From CAYGVT01 sp964353355 (GTDB taxonomy: Archaea; Thermoplasmatota; DTKX01; GCA-020343715), in contig CAYGVT010000136.1 in assembly GCA_964353355.1 (NCBI GenBank), forward strand, positions 1 to 25,761: a stretch of DNA of 25,761 nucleotides, written 5' to 3'. The notes beneath the pieces were generated by a model. It saw only the letters and a list, made by a program, of their open reading frames with translations. It did not search any database and was not told where the DNA came from. Positions 16,226 to 22,888 of this stretch are shown here, piece after piece. The position numbers and the translations under genes were made by a program. Within the stretch, counting starts at the first letter, position 1. The number at the start of each line of letters is the position of its first letter.

Positions 16226-17485
16226 TCACTCACCCCTGAGCACGATTGCGGGCTCGACGCCCACGGCGCGCCGCACGGGCAGCAGGCTCGCGAGGACCGC
16301 GACCGCAATGCCGATGCCCATGACCGCGGGCAGCACGGACCAGTGCAGACCGATGCTCGTGCCGAAGACGCCCTGCCCGATGGCCTGGGAGAGCACGAAC
16401 CCCACTGCAAAGCCTGCGAGGGCCCCCAGCGCGCCGATGATGATGGCCTCGGCCAGGAACAGGCTCATCACCTGTCGCCTGCCGGCGCCCACGGCCTTCA
16501 TGAGGCCGATCTCCTTTCGGCGCTCGATGACGGAGGCCGTCATGGTCGTGAGCACGCCGAGCGCGGACGCCAAGAGCGCCACGGCCGTGACCATGAGCAT
16601 CAGCCCCTCCACCATCGACAGCGTGTCCATCTCCGCCGCCACCAGCTGCTTGACCGTCCTGCCCTCGACGTTGGGCATCTTGGCCTCTATCTCCTCGGCG
16701 AACGTCTCGACGGGGCACGCCGTGCACAGCGCGCTCACCTGGATGGTGTGCACCTTGCCGGGCCGCGAGGTCATCTCCTGCGCGAGCCGGAGGTCCACGA
16801 ACACCTGGTTGTCCTCGGCGCCGTCCGTCGTGATGATGCCGACGACCGTCAGGTCCCTCGTGGTGACGTTGCCCTCCGCACCCACGAGGGGGCGGTAGGT
16901 CACGCGCAGCGGGCCCCCGACCGTCGCGCCCAGCTTCTCCACGACGTTGCGGCCCACCATGGCCAGGCCAGTCTCGGTCGGGCCCTTGATCCAGTCGCCC
17001 TCGACGTGCCACCAGGGGCTGATGTCCTGGATGCCCGTCCTGAACACCAACGAGTCGTCGGGCGAGTAGGGCTCGAGGATTGCCACCTCCTCCCCGAAGT
17101 AGGTGCCCGCCATCACCACGTCCTGCTCGGGACCGCCGCCCGCGGACGCGCCCACGACCTGGTACAGGAAGGGCGCGAAGCCGAGCACGTTGTTGCGCCA
17201 GTAGATGGACTTGATGCGCCAGACGTCCGATTCGTTGATGTACGTCTGCTCGGTGACCGAGCCCAGCTGCACGCCGGGGAAGCCCACGTCGATTGTGTCC
17301 GACCGGGGCACGACCATCAGGTTCGCGCCGTAGCGGCGGAACTCCTGCGCGACCTTCTCCTCGACGTCCATCGAGACGCTCATCAGGGAGGTGGCGACGG
17401 CCGCCCCGATGAGGACGGCCACGACGGCCAGCGCGATGCGCGAGCGGCGCCGCACGATCGACTTGGTCAGGATGCGCAGTAGCAT
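16226..17485 (-). CDS. FtsX/MacB-type permease with an outer CxxC
   Basis: The 419-residue protein has the FtsX plan: an N-terminal membrane helix (about 16-35), a large outer domain (about 40-285) and three C-terminal helices. The last part holds the conserved cytosolic-edge motif ERRKEIGLMKAVGAGRRQVMSLFL. The outer domain carries CTAC (Cys254, Cys257) inside SALCTACPVET, the only cysteines in that domain. It is the first gene of the operon FtsX-ATPase-DUF2318. FtsX-like permeases do not usually transport ions; they work by mechanotransmission, so a role in delivering electrons or metal to DUF2318 is plausible inference. The N-terminal MLLRILTKSIVRRRSR is the normal cytosolic lead-in. Confidence 0.92.
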   Translation of the reverse strand: MLLRILTKSIVRRRSRIALAVVAVLIGAAVATSLMSVSMDVEEKVAQEFRRYGANLMVVPRSDTIDVGFPGVQLGSVTEQTYINESDVWRIKSIYWRNNVLGFAPFLYQVVGASAGGGPEQDVVMAGTYFGEEVAILEPYSPDDSLVFRTGIQDISPWWHVEGDWIKGPTETGLAMVGRNVVEKLGATVGGPLRVTYRPLVGAEGNVTTRDLTVVGIITTDGAEDNQVFVDLRLAQEMTSRPGKVHTIQVSALCTACPVETFAEEIEAKMPNVEGRTVKQLVAAEMDTLSMVEGLMLMVTAVALLASALGVLTTMTASVIERRKEIGLMKAVGAGRRQVMSLFLAEAIIIGALGALAGFAVGFVLSQAIGQGVFGTSIGLHWSVLPAVMGIGIAVAVLASLLPVRRAVGVEPAIVLRGE

Positions 17486-17604
17486 TTGGATGCACCGGGT
17501 CTGCGGGGCCCTCGGGCCAAGCCCACGCGGGCAGGGACCGGGGAGGTCACTGTCCTACCGCATATTGGCGGAGGGGCTCTGGGACATTGCCTTTCACACA
17601 TCGA

Positions 17605-17628
17605 CCGTACATATAATGATTGGTACGG
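17605..17628 (-). promoter_or_regulatory. Operator-like inverted repeat over the TATA box of the FtsX operon
   Basis: CCGTAC (17605-17610) and GTACGG (17623-17628) are perfect inverted copies separated by 12 bases, ATATAATGATTG. On the - strand the middle reads CAATCATTATAT, a TATA-like element that would start transcription near 17588, about 100 nt before the FtsX ATG. A repressor bound here would block TBP. The arms fit a dimeric regulator with binding sites on one DNA face; the identity of the regulator is unknown. Confidence 0.45.
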
Positions 17629-17751
17629 AATCCGCGCTGGATGCGACCCCCGGGCGGAGGGGGACGCGTCCCAGTGGTACCCCGTGCGGGCAGCGCTCGG
17701 CCTATCGAGGGCCGAGGCCATGGGTCGGTCGGGTCGTTTAGGTAGTTCTTG

Positions 17752-17763
17752 CTGATTTATCAG
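17752..17763 (+). promoter_or_regulatory. CTGAT-TT-ATCAG palindrome upstream of the AbrB-arsM pair
   Basis: Arms CTGAT and ATCAG flank a TT centre. The site lies eight bases before a TATA-like AGAAATATTG (17771-17780), whose predicted transcription start is near 17803, so it would sit at the upstream edge of the promoter. A weaker 4-bp inverted repeat (TTCA...TGAA, 17768-17782) spans the TATA box itself. GTGAGG at 17805-17810 is a possible ribosome site. Confidence 0.4.
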
Positions 17764-17818
17764 ACAATTCAGAAATATTGAAATACTCAGTTGGCCTTCT
17801 CCACGTGAGGAATCGCAC

Positions 17819-18094
17819 ATGGTCGAGAAGGGCGCGAGGTCCAGGCCCGACGCGGGCGCGCGGGCGGAGGCGGGATGCTGCAGGGTCGAGGCGATCGTGT
17901 CCGTCGACGAGCGTGGCCAGATGGTGCTGCCCAAGGACGTGCGCGAGCATGCAGGCATACGGGCCGGCGACAAGTTCGCCATCACCCTCATGAGGAGGGG
18001 CGGCCAGGTGTGCTGCATCGCGATGGTGAGGGCCGAGGAGGTCTCCGAGCTCGTCAAGGGGATGCTCGGACCGGTCATGAGGGAGGTGCCCTGA
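17819..18094 (+). CDS. AbrB/SpoVT-type protein, HgcAB-associated family
   Basis: The 91-residue protein has a swapped-hairpin AbrB domain (about residues 22-70: VEAIVSVDERGQMVLPKDVREHAGIRAGDKFAI). A short N-terminal arm and a C-terminal helix (VSELVKGMLGPVMREV) flank it. Two Cys-Cys pairs, C20-C21 and C65-C66, bracket the domain. This layout matches small archaeal and anaerobe proteins annotated as HgcAB-associated or AbrB-like, often placed beside arsM. AbrB domains bind DNA, so it may regulate its own operon. The paired thiols could sense arsenite or another soft metal; that is inference. Stop and arsM ATG are separated by one base. Confidence 0.85.
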   Translation: MVEKGARSRPDAGARAEAGCCRVEAIVSVDERGQMVLPKDVREHAGIRAGDKFAITLMRRGGQVCCIAMVRAEEVSELVKGMLGPVMREVP

Positions 18095-18095
18095 C

Positions 18096-18959
18096 ATGGC
18101 ACGCGCGGTGGCGTCATCGAAGAAGGCCGGGCGCGCGGTGAGGGCGAGCGTGAGGGAGCACTACGCGCGCATCGCCAGGCAACCCGACGAGTCGTGCTGT
18201 GCGCCCCAGCCGAGCTGCGGCTGCGGCAGTCGCGGGGCGGCCGAGATGGGCAAGCTCATCGGCTACACCAAAGAGGACCTCGCGGCGGTCCCCGAGATGG
18301 CCAACCTCGGCCTGGGCTGCGGCAACCCTGTGGCCATAGCCTCCCTGAAGGAGGGCGAGACCGTCCTGGACCTGGGCTCGGGCGGGGGCATCGATTGCTT
18401 CCTCGCCGCCGATCGGGTCGGTCCCAAGGGCAAGGTCATCGGCGTCGACATGACGCCCGAGATGCTGCGCCGCGCCAGGAGGAACGCCAAGGAGGGCGGC
18501 TACCGCAACGTGGTGTTCAAGCGCGGCGAGATCGAGGACCTGCCGCTGCCCGCGCGGTCAGTGGACGCGGTCATCTCCAACTGCGTCATCAACCTCTCGC
18601 CGGACAAGCCACGCGTGTTCAAGGAGGCCTTCAGGGTGCTGAGGCCTGGGGGGCGGCTCATGGTCTCCGACATCGTGCTGCTGCGAAGGCTGCCCCAGAG
18701 GCTGCTCGACGACGCGGCGGCCTACTCCGCGTGCATCTCGGGGGCGGCCCTGAAGGGCGCCTATATCCAGATGATAAGGGACGCGGGCTTCGAGCGCGTC
18801 AAGGTCACCGGCCAGAGGGACTACCCGGTCGAGTTCCTCATCGACGACGCCGGGACCATCCAGACCTTCCTCGAGGACACGGGGCTCTCGGTCGAGGAGC
18901 TGAAGAGGGCAGGCAAATCCATCGTCAGCGTGAGCGTCATCGCCCACAGGCCCGCTTGA
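18096..18959 (+). CDS. arsM: ArsM, arsenite S-adenosylmethionine methyltransferase
   Basis: The 287-residue enzyme has the SAM core VLDLGSGGGIDCFLA (about 90-104), GVDMTPEML and the family-specific GYTKEDLAAVPEMANLGLGCGNP. The three arsenic-binding cysteines of ArsM correspond to Cys75 (GLGCGNP), Cys163 (SNCVINLS) and Cys213 (SACISGA). The N-terminus has an extra cluster, CC and CGCG at residues 34-43. ArsM methylates As(III) to methyl- and dimethylarsenicals, a detoxification route. The lack of arsR, acr3 or arsC in the window means the AbrB protein upstream is the only local regulator candidate. It is the last gene of its operon and converges on the superoxide reductase gene. Confidence 0.94.
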   Translation: MARAVASSKKAGRAVRASVREHYARIARQPDESCCAPQPSCGCGSRGAAEMGKLIGYTKEDLAAVPEMANLGLGCGNPVAIASLKEGETVLDLGSGGGIDCFLAADRVGPKGKVIGVDMTPEMLRRARRNAKEGGYRNVVFKRGEIEDLPLPARSVDAVISNCVINLSPDKPRVFKEAFRVLRPGGRLMVSDIVLLRRLPQRLLDDAAAYSACISGAALKGAYIQMIRDAGFERVKVTGQRDYPVEFLIDDAGTIQTFLEDTGLSVEELKRAGKSIVSVSVIAHRPA

Positions 18960-19063
18960 TGGGCCTGCGGCCGGCCCGTGCCTGGGTCGAGGACGGATGC
19001 CCGGCGTCGCGGCCGGGGCCCTCGTGCCGGCGCTGGCCGGTCGTATCGGATGTCCCGGTCGGC

Positions 19064-19477
19064 CTACTTGAGCGCGAGCTTGCGCTCCGACTCCCACAGG
19101 CCGTGGATGTTGCACATCGCCATCGCGTGGATGGTGCCAGGCCGGTCGACCTTCATCATGACGGCCCCGCCGTGGTGCGTGTGGACCGGGCCCTTGTTGG
19201 CGCCCTGGACGGACTCGCCGTGCGCCGCGAACTCCAGGTTCGCGACGTCGTAGGTGAACTTGTCGCCGTCGGGGTGGAAGAAGACCTTGATCCACCTGAT
19301 GTGGTGCTCGGTCGTGTTGGGGTGGTCGACGGGCTTGCCGTCGGGGGCGACGGCCTTGCCCAGGCTCACCTTGAGCTCGAACATCTCCCCGGCCTTGACG
19401 GCGTCGGGGCACTCGATGGCGGGCACGTGCTTCTCCGCCTTCCAGTCGGCGGTCTGTATGCTGCTGCAGATCGGCAT
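19064..19477 (-). CDS. sor: Superoxide reductase, class II (neelaredoxin)
   Basis: The 137-residue protein carries the mononuclear Fe site of superoxide reductase. EKHVPAI gives Glu15 and His17, HPNTTEHHIRW gives His52 and His58, and CNIHGLWES gives Cys122 and His125. This is the E/H3/C/H pattern of the P. furiosus-type enzyme with Lys16 near the active site. There is no N-terminal desulforedoxin domain, so it is class II. It reduces superoxide to peroxide without making O2, using rubredoxin or similar donors (none in this window). It is cytosolic. The gene lies between arsM and the ech operon in the same orientation as ech, but with its own leader. Confidence 0.95.
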   Translation of the reverse strand: MPICSSIQTADWKAEKHVPAIECPDAVKAGEMFELKVSLGKAVAPDGKPVDHPNTTEHHIRWIKVFFHPDGDKFTYDVANLEFAAHGESVQGANKGPVHTHHGGAVMMKVDRPGTIHAMAMCNIHGLWESERKLALK

Positions 19478-19547
19478 GCGGCTCCCCTTGCCGTTTGATA
19501 GGGAGGGACCCCTAGATAATCCTTTTTGCGAATCGTGAGCCGCCGGG

Positions 19548-19582
19548 CCGTACCGTACCGTACCGCACCGTACCGTACCGTC
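19548..19582. repeat. Seven-unit 5-bp tandem repeat (CCGTA)n
   Basis: Seven consecutive 5-bp units read CCGTA, with unit 4 CCGCA and unit 7 CCGTC. The tract is intergenic, about 71-105 nt upstream of the sor ATG and directly beyond the ech operon. Each junction recreates the hexamer CCGTAC seen in the arms of the operator-like repeat at 17605-17628. Confidence 0.8.
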
Positions 19583-19599
19583 ACCGGTGCGCGCCGGTG
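19582..19599 (-). terminator. Hairpin after the ech operon
   Basis: CACCGG (19582-19587) and CCGGTG (19594-19599) form a 6-bp stem with a TGCGCG loop, ending five bases from the echF stop codon. It could protect the 3' end or assist termination, but no U-run follows it in the - strand transcript. Confidence 0.3.
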
Positions 19600-19603
19600 C
19601 GCA

Positions 19604-19993
19604 TCACGCCTTGGGGCCGGGGGGTGCCTCGGCCTTCTCCTTCTTGGCGGGCTTCGGGGGCGGGCCCTCCTGCTTGTAGGTGTCTATGATGGGGGCGTAA
19701 CCAGGCTCCTGGTAGTGCAGCCGCATGGTGATGGCGTCCGTGGGGCACGCCTCGACGCACGCGGCGCAGGCGATGCACCGCATCCTGAAGACCTTGTGGG
19801 TCTGCGCCGCCTTGTCCGACTCGATGGCGAAGACCGGGCACCTGCGCGAGCACATCGTGCACCAGATGCACTTGGTCATGTCGTACTCGATGCGGCCGCG
19901 GCAGTCGCGCTGGATGTCCGCCTCGACGGCCGGGTAGAGGCGGGTCGCCGGCTTGCTGAACAGGTTCCTCAGGCTGTTGGAGAGCATCGACAT
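19604..19993 (-). CDS. echF: EchF, two-[4Fe-4S] electron-transfer subunit
   Basis: The 129-residue protein has two clusters of the CxxCxxCxxxCP type: Cys42, 45, 48, 52 (CIWCTMCSRRCP) and Cys73, 76, 79, 83 (CIACAACVEACP). This is the NuoI-like subunit of Ech, which passes electrons from ferredoxin to the small subunit. A C-terminal tail of about 35 residues, rich in Pro, Lys, Glu and Ala, has no motif and may be a docking or flexible extension. It is the last gene of the operon, six bases after echE. An ATG two codons in (M3) is an alternative start. Confidence 0.93.
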   Translation of the reverse strand: MSMLSNSLRNLFSKPATRLYPAVEADIQRDCRGRIEYDMTKCIWCTMCSRRCPVFAIESDKAAQTHKVFRMRCIACAACVEACPTDAITMRLHYQEPGYAPIIDTYKQEGPPPKPAKKEKAEAPPGPKA

Positions 19994-19999
19994 GTGGCA

Positions 20000-21088
20000 T
20001 CACCTGTCCGTGCAGCAGATGCAGGGGTCTATCGCGGTGACGATTGGCGGTATGTCCGCCACCTGGCAGCCCATCAGCATGGGCACGAGCGGGGGGATGT
20101 TCGAGAACGTGGGCGTGCGTATCTTCACCCTCTCGAGGGTGGGCTTGCCGTTCCCCTTGACGAAGTACACCAGCTCGCCGCGGGATGCCTCGACGCGCGA
20201 CCAGGCCTGCCCGTTCGGGTTGCCCCTGACCTCGACCGTGAGATGCCCCGGCCTCAGCAGGCTCAGGCACTCGCGGATTATCTTGAGCGTCACCCAGAGC
20301 TCGTCCATCCTGCATATCATGCGCGCCCAGGTGTCGCCCTCCTCGCGCACGACCGGCTTGAAGGACTTGAGCAGGTGGTACGCCCCGAACGGGTGCGCGC
20401 GCGTGGAGCGGATGTCGTAGTCCACGCCCGACGCGCGGGCGACCGGCCCCACTGCGCCCAGGTCCCAGGCGTCCTTGTGGGTGAGTATGCCGATGCCCCG
20501 CGTCCTGGCGAGCCAGGTCGGGTCCTTGCGCATGATTGAGTCGAGGTCGGCGAACCGCTCGTCGAACTGCTTGAGCGCCTCCTCGACCTCCTTGACCTTC
20601 GAGTCGTCGATGTCGCGGCGCACCCCGCCTATCTGGTTCATGCTGTAGTGGACGCGGTTGCCGGAGATGAGCTCGACGATGCGCATCACTATCTCGCGGT
20701 CGCGCCAGCACTGCATGAACAGGTTCTCGTAGCCGATGGAATCGGCCTCCAGGCCGATGATGAGCAGGTGGGAGTGTATCCTCTGCAGCTCCAGGAGGAT
20801 GGTGCGGATGAGCAGCGCCCGCTCCGGCGGCTCGACGCCCATCACGCGCTCGACGGCCTGCGTGTAGGCCGTGGAGTGCTGGTGGCTGCAGATGCCGCAC
20901 ACGCGCTCGCTCAAGTAGACGTTCTTCTTCCAGTCGTTCTCCATGAGCTTCTCGATGCCGCGGTGGTTGTAGCCGATGACGGGCGTGACGCCCACCACGA
21001 CCTCCTCCTCGACCTCGAACCTCAGGTGGATGGGCTCGACCAGCACCGGGTGCTGGGGCCCGATGGGGACGACGGTGGTGCGCGCCAT
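20000..21088 (-). CDS. echE: EchE, [NiFe]-hydrogenase large subunit
   Basis: The 362-residue subunit keeps both cysteine pairs for the [NiFe] centre: RVCGICSHQHS (Cys64, Cys67) and DPCICCTDR (Cys356, Cys359). This separates it from Fpo and Nuo, where these residues are lost. N-terminal GPQHPVL and the middle NRVHYSMNQIGGVRRDI are typical of group 4 enzymes. The protein ends at the arginine two residues past the last ligand, so there is no C-terminal peptide to be cleaved. It should oxidise or evolve H2 on the cytosolic side. No hyp maturation genes are in the window. Confidence 0.96.
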   Translation of the reverse strand: MARTTVVPIGPQHPVLVEPIHLRFEVEEEVVVGVTPVIGYNHRGIEKLMENDWKKNVYLSERVCGICSHQHSTAYTQAVERVMGVEPPERALLIRTILLELQRIHSHLLIIGLEADSIGYENLFMQCWRDREIVMRIVELISGNRVHYSMNQIGGVRRDIDDSKVKEVEEALKQFDERFADLDSIMRKDPTWLARTRGIGILTHKDAWDLGAVGPVARASGVDYDIRSTRAHPFGAYHLLKSFKPVVREEGDTWARMICRMDELWVTLKIIRECLSLLRPGHLTVEVRGNPNGQAWSRVEASRGELVYFVKGNGKPTLERVKIRTPTFSNIPPLVPMLMGCQVADIPPIVTAIDPCICCTDR

Positions 21089-21089
21089 C

Positions 21090-21467
21090 TCAGCTCACCC
21101 CCTGCTCGGGAGGGGCCGGGGCGGCGCCGGGCCGATTCTTGCGCAGCGGGGCCACGATGCCGGAGCCCTCGGTGAGCTCCAGGAACGGGGCCGCGCCCGG
21201 GACCTTGGCCCCGAAGAGGTCCACCATCTCGCGCTCGACGAAGTTGGCGGACGGGAACAGGTCCGTGATGCTGGGGATGCTCGCCTCGTAGGGGACCATG
21301 AGCTTGACCTCCTTGAGCGCGCCCTCGTGGTGGAACAGGTAGATGACCTCGAGGTCGTCGAGGTGGTCCACGGCAGCAAGCACGACGAACCTCGCACCGG
21401 ACTTGTGCATGCCCTCTATCTCTCCGCGCCACTTGGCGATGGCCGCCTTGACATCGTCGTCCGTCAT
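21090..21467 (-). CDS. echD: EchD, NuoC-like subunit
   Basis: The 125-residue protein matches the 30-kDa subunit family in its short Ech form. FVVLAAVDHLDDLEVIYLFHH resembles its ferredoxin-like core, and EREMVDLFGAKVPG (about 83-96) is the conserved ERE-x-x-DLFG motif. A Pro/Ala tail (APLRKNRPGAAPAPPEQ) ends the protein. It links the large and small subunits in the soluble arm and has no cofactor of its own. Three bases separate it from echC and one from echE. Confidence 0.9.
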   Translation of the reverse strand: MTDDDVKAAIAKWRGEIEGMHKSGARFVVLAAVDHLDDLEVIYLFHHEGALKEVKLMVPYEASIPSITDLFPSANFVEREMVDLFGAKVPGAAPFLELTEGSGIVAPLRKNRPGAAPAPPEQGVS

Positions 21468-21470
21468 TGC

Positions 21471-22022
21471 TCATCCCTCCTTCTTGACCGTGGCGGGGCC
21501 AGCGGTCGGGCCGAGCACGGCCTTCATGGCCGCGTTCCCCTCGGCGACCTCGTGGGGCACGTCGTTCGCCCCGCGCATGTGCGCGGGCGGGGTGGGCTCG
21601 CCCTTGGACAGCTTGTCGAGCTTCTCGAGCGCCTTCACGACGCCGTCGATGATGGCCTCCGGCCTCGCCGCGCAGCCGGGGACGTAGACGTCCACGGGCA
21701 GGCACGTGTCGATGCCGCCCTCGGTGTTGTAGGCGTTCGTGAAGGGGCTGCCCGAGCAGGCACAGTCCCCCACGGCGATGATGAGCTTGGGCTCCGGCAT
21801 CTGCTCGTAGAGCGCGAGCAGCCGCGACTTGGTCTTCTTCGTCACGGGGCCGGTGAGGACCATGACGTCCGCGTGCTTCGGGTTGCCCCTGTTGAGGATG
21901 CCGAACCGCTCGACGTCGTACTTCGGCGTGAGGGTCGCGAATATCTCGATGTCGCAGCCGTTGCAGCTACCCGTGTCGAAGTGAATGATCCACGGGGACT
22001 TGATGAGGTCCTTCAAGGCCAT
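21471..22022 (-). CDS. echC: EchC, small [4Fe-4S] hydrogenase subunit
   Basis: The 183-residue subunit has the ligands of the proximal [4Fe-4S] cluster: GSCNGCDIE (Cys20, Cys23), GDCACSG (Cys87) and VPGCAARPEAI (Cys117). It is the NuoB-like electron relay beside the [NiFe] site. The frame stays open back to 23132 through the echB region, but this is an Arg/His-rich shadow; the ATG at 22022 gives the standard MALKDLIKSPWI start. It overlaps the echB stop by about ten bases. The last about 45 residues after KLSKGEPTPPAH look like an added low-complexity tail. Confidence 0.94.
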   Translation of the reverse strand: MALKDLIKSPWIIHFDTGSCNGCDIEIFATLTPKYDVERFGILNRGNPKHADVMVLTGPVTKKTKSRLLALYEQMPEPKLIIAVGDCACSGSPFTNAYNTEGGIDTCLPVDVYVPGCAARPEAIIDGVVKALEKLDKLSKGEPTPPAHMRGANDVPHEVAEGNAAMKAVLGPTAGPATVKKEG

Positions 22023-22888
22023 GGGATCACCTCCTGCTGGACGGCCCAGACGATTAGCGCGTTGATGACGGTGAGCGCGAGCCCGTACGTGAGCACGACG
22101 CGCGCCATCTCGCCGAACCGCAGCCTCGCCGTGGAGTTGTCGACCAGGATGACGATGAAGTAGGCCAGGAGGACGATCAGGAGCTTGCCCACGAAAGCGA
22201 TGTAGATGTTGGGGTGCCCGAAGAAGAGGCTGATGATGGCGAACATGAGCGCGGTCTCGTACCAATGGCCGACCTTGACCATGGCCAGGAACTTGCCCGA
22301 GTACTCGATCTCCGGCCCGCCGACGATCTCGGTGTGCGCCTCGGCGATGTCGTAGGGCGACTTCTGGAGCTTGATGAGCAGCACTATGAGGAGCGCCGCG
22401 AACGTGAGGGGCAGCCACAGCACCAGCATCTTGTCCGTCGCCTCGGAGGCGAAGGTGCCGTTCACGAGCCAGATGCAGAAGAAGGAGAGGAGCAGCACCG
22501 GCTCGTAGGCGACGAGCTGTATGAGCTCGCGGGTCGCGCCGAGCTGGCTGAAGGGTGAGAGCACCGCGTAGGCCGCGAGGGTGTAGAATGCGGCCGCGGC
22601 GCTGAGGACGAAGAAGATGATGAGCAGGTCGGCGCCGGCCAGGAACATCCAAAGCGCCAGGATCGACATCGTCACGTACATCGTGGCGAGGACGATCTGG
22701 CCCTTGTTGACGACGACCTTGGTCTTGGAGAGCAGCTTCAGCAGGTCGTAGATGGGCTGCATGAGGGGCGGGCCCACGCGGTTCTGCATGCGGGCGGTTA
22801 TCCTCCTGTCGACGCCCCCCAGCACGGCCACAGCGAAGGGCGCGATGGCGGTGATGACCGTCGCGATGACCAGCCAGAGCCAGTCCAT
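22013..22888 (-). CDS. echB: EchB, NuoH-like membrane subunit
   Basis: The 291-residue protein has about eight membrane helices and the NuoH/HycD signatures: RMQNRVGPPLMQPIYDLLKLLSK (about 33-55), the quinone-site-like ELIQLVAYEPVLL, and SPYDIAEAHTEIVGGPEIEYSGK in the loop joining the membrane and soluble arms. It anchors the hydrogenase module and is thought to transmit conformational change to the antiporter-like subunit. Its ATG follows the echA TAG with no gap (TAGATG), so translation is coupled. Confidence 0.95.
   Translation of the reverse strand: MDWLWLVIATVITAIAPFAVAVLGGVDRRITARMQNRVGPPLMQPIYDLLKLLSKTKVVVNKGQIVLATMYVTMSILALWMFLAGADLLIIFFVLSAAAAFYTLAAYAVLSPFSQLGATRELIQLVAYEPVLLLSFFCIWLVNGTFASEATDKMLVLWLPLTFAALLIVLLIKLQKSPYDIAEAHTEIVGGPEIEYSGKFLAMVKVGHWYETALMFAIISLFFGHPNIYIAFVGKLLIVLLAYFIVILVDNSTARLRFGEMARVVLTYGLALTVINALIVWAVQQEVIPWP

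Larger units (their letters stand above)
17486..17818. other. Divergent regulatory region between the FtsX operon and AbrB-arsM
   Basis: This 333-bp gap has no gene I accept. It holds the CCGTAC-N12-GTACGG inverted repeat over a TATA-like sequence (17605-17628), an AT-rich tract at about 17740-17790 with CTGATTTATCAG, and a TATA-like AGAAATATTG at 17771-17780. An 89-codon ORF on the + strand (17486-17755) overlaps these signals and has codon use unlike the neighbours, so it is rejected. Confidence 0.6.
19478..19603 (-). promoter_or_regulatory. Upstream region of sor and 3' end of ech
   Basis: The 126-bp region holds TATA-like AT-rich runs close to sor (GGATTATCTAGG on the - strand, about 19511-19522, and CCCTATCAAAC, 19493-19503); which is used is unclear. 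Further out are the (CCGTA)n tract and a hairpin next to the ech stop codon. CTTTTTG at 19522-19528 is the only T-run and could also serve on the + strand as a terminator for a converging arsM transcript. Confidence 0.4.

Noticed and set aside
17486..17755. 89-codon + strand ORF in the gap between the FtsX operon and the AbrB gene
   Set aside because: Its third codon positions are far less GC-rich than in the neighbours and it overlaps the palindrome and TATA-like sequences, so I treat the region as regulatory.
20000..21088. Reading the 19604-24772 cluster as part of an Fpo/Nuo complex I
   Set aside because: All four [NiFe] cysteines are present in the large subunit and there is only one antiporter-like subunit and no NuoA, J, K, M or N gene, which fits Ech instead.
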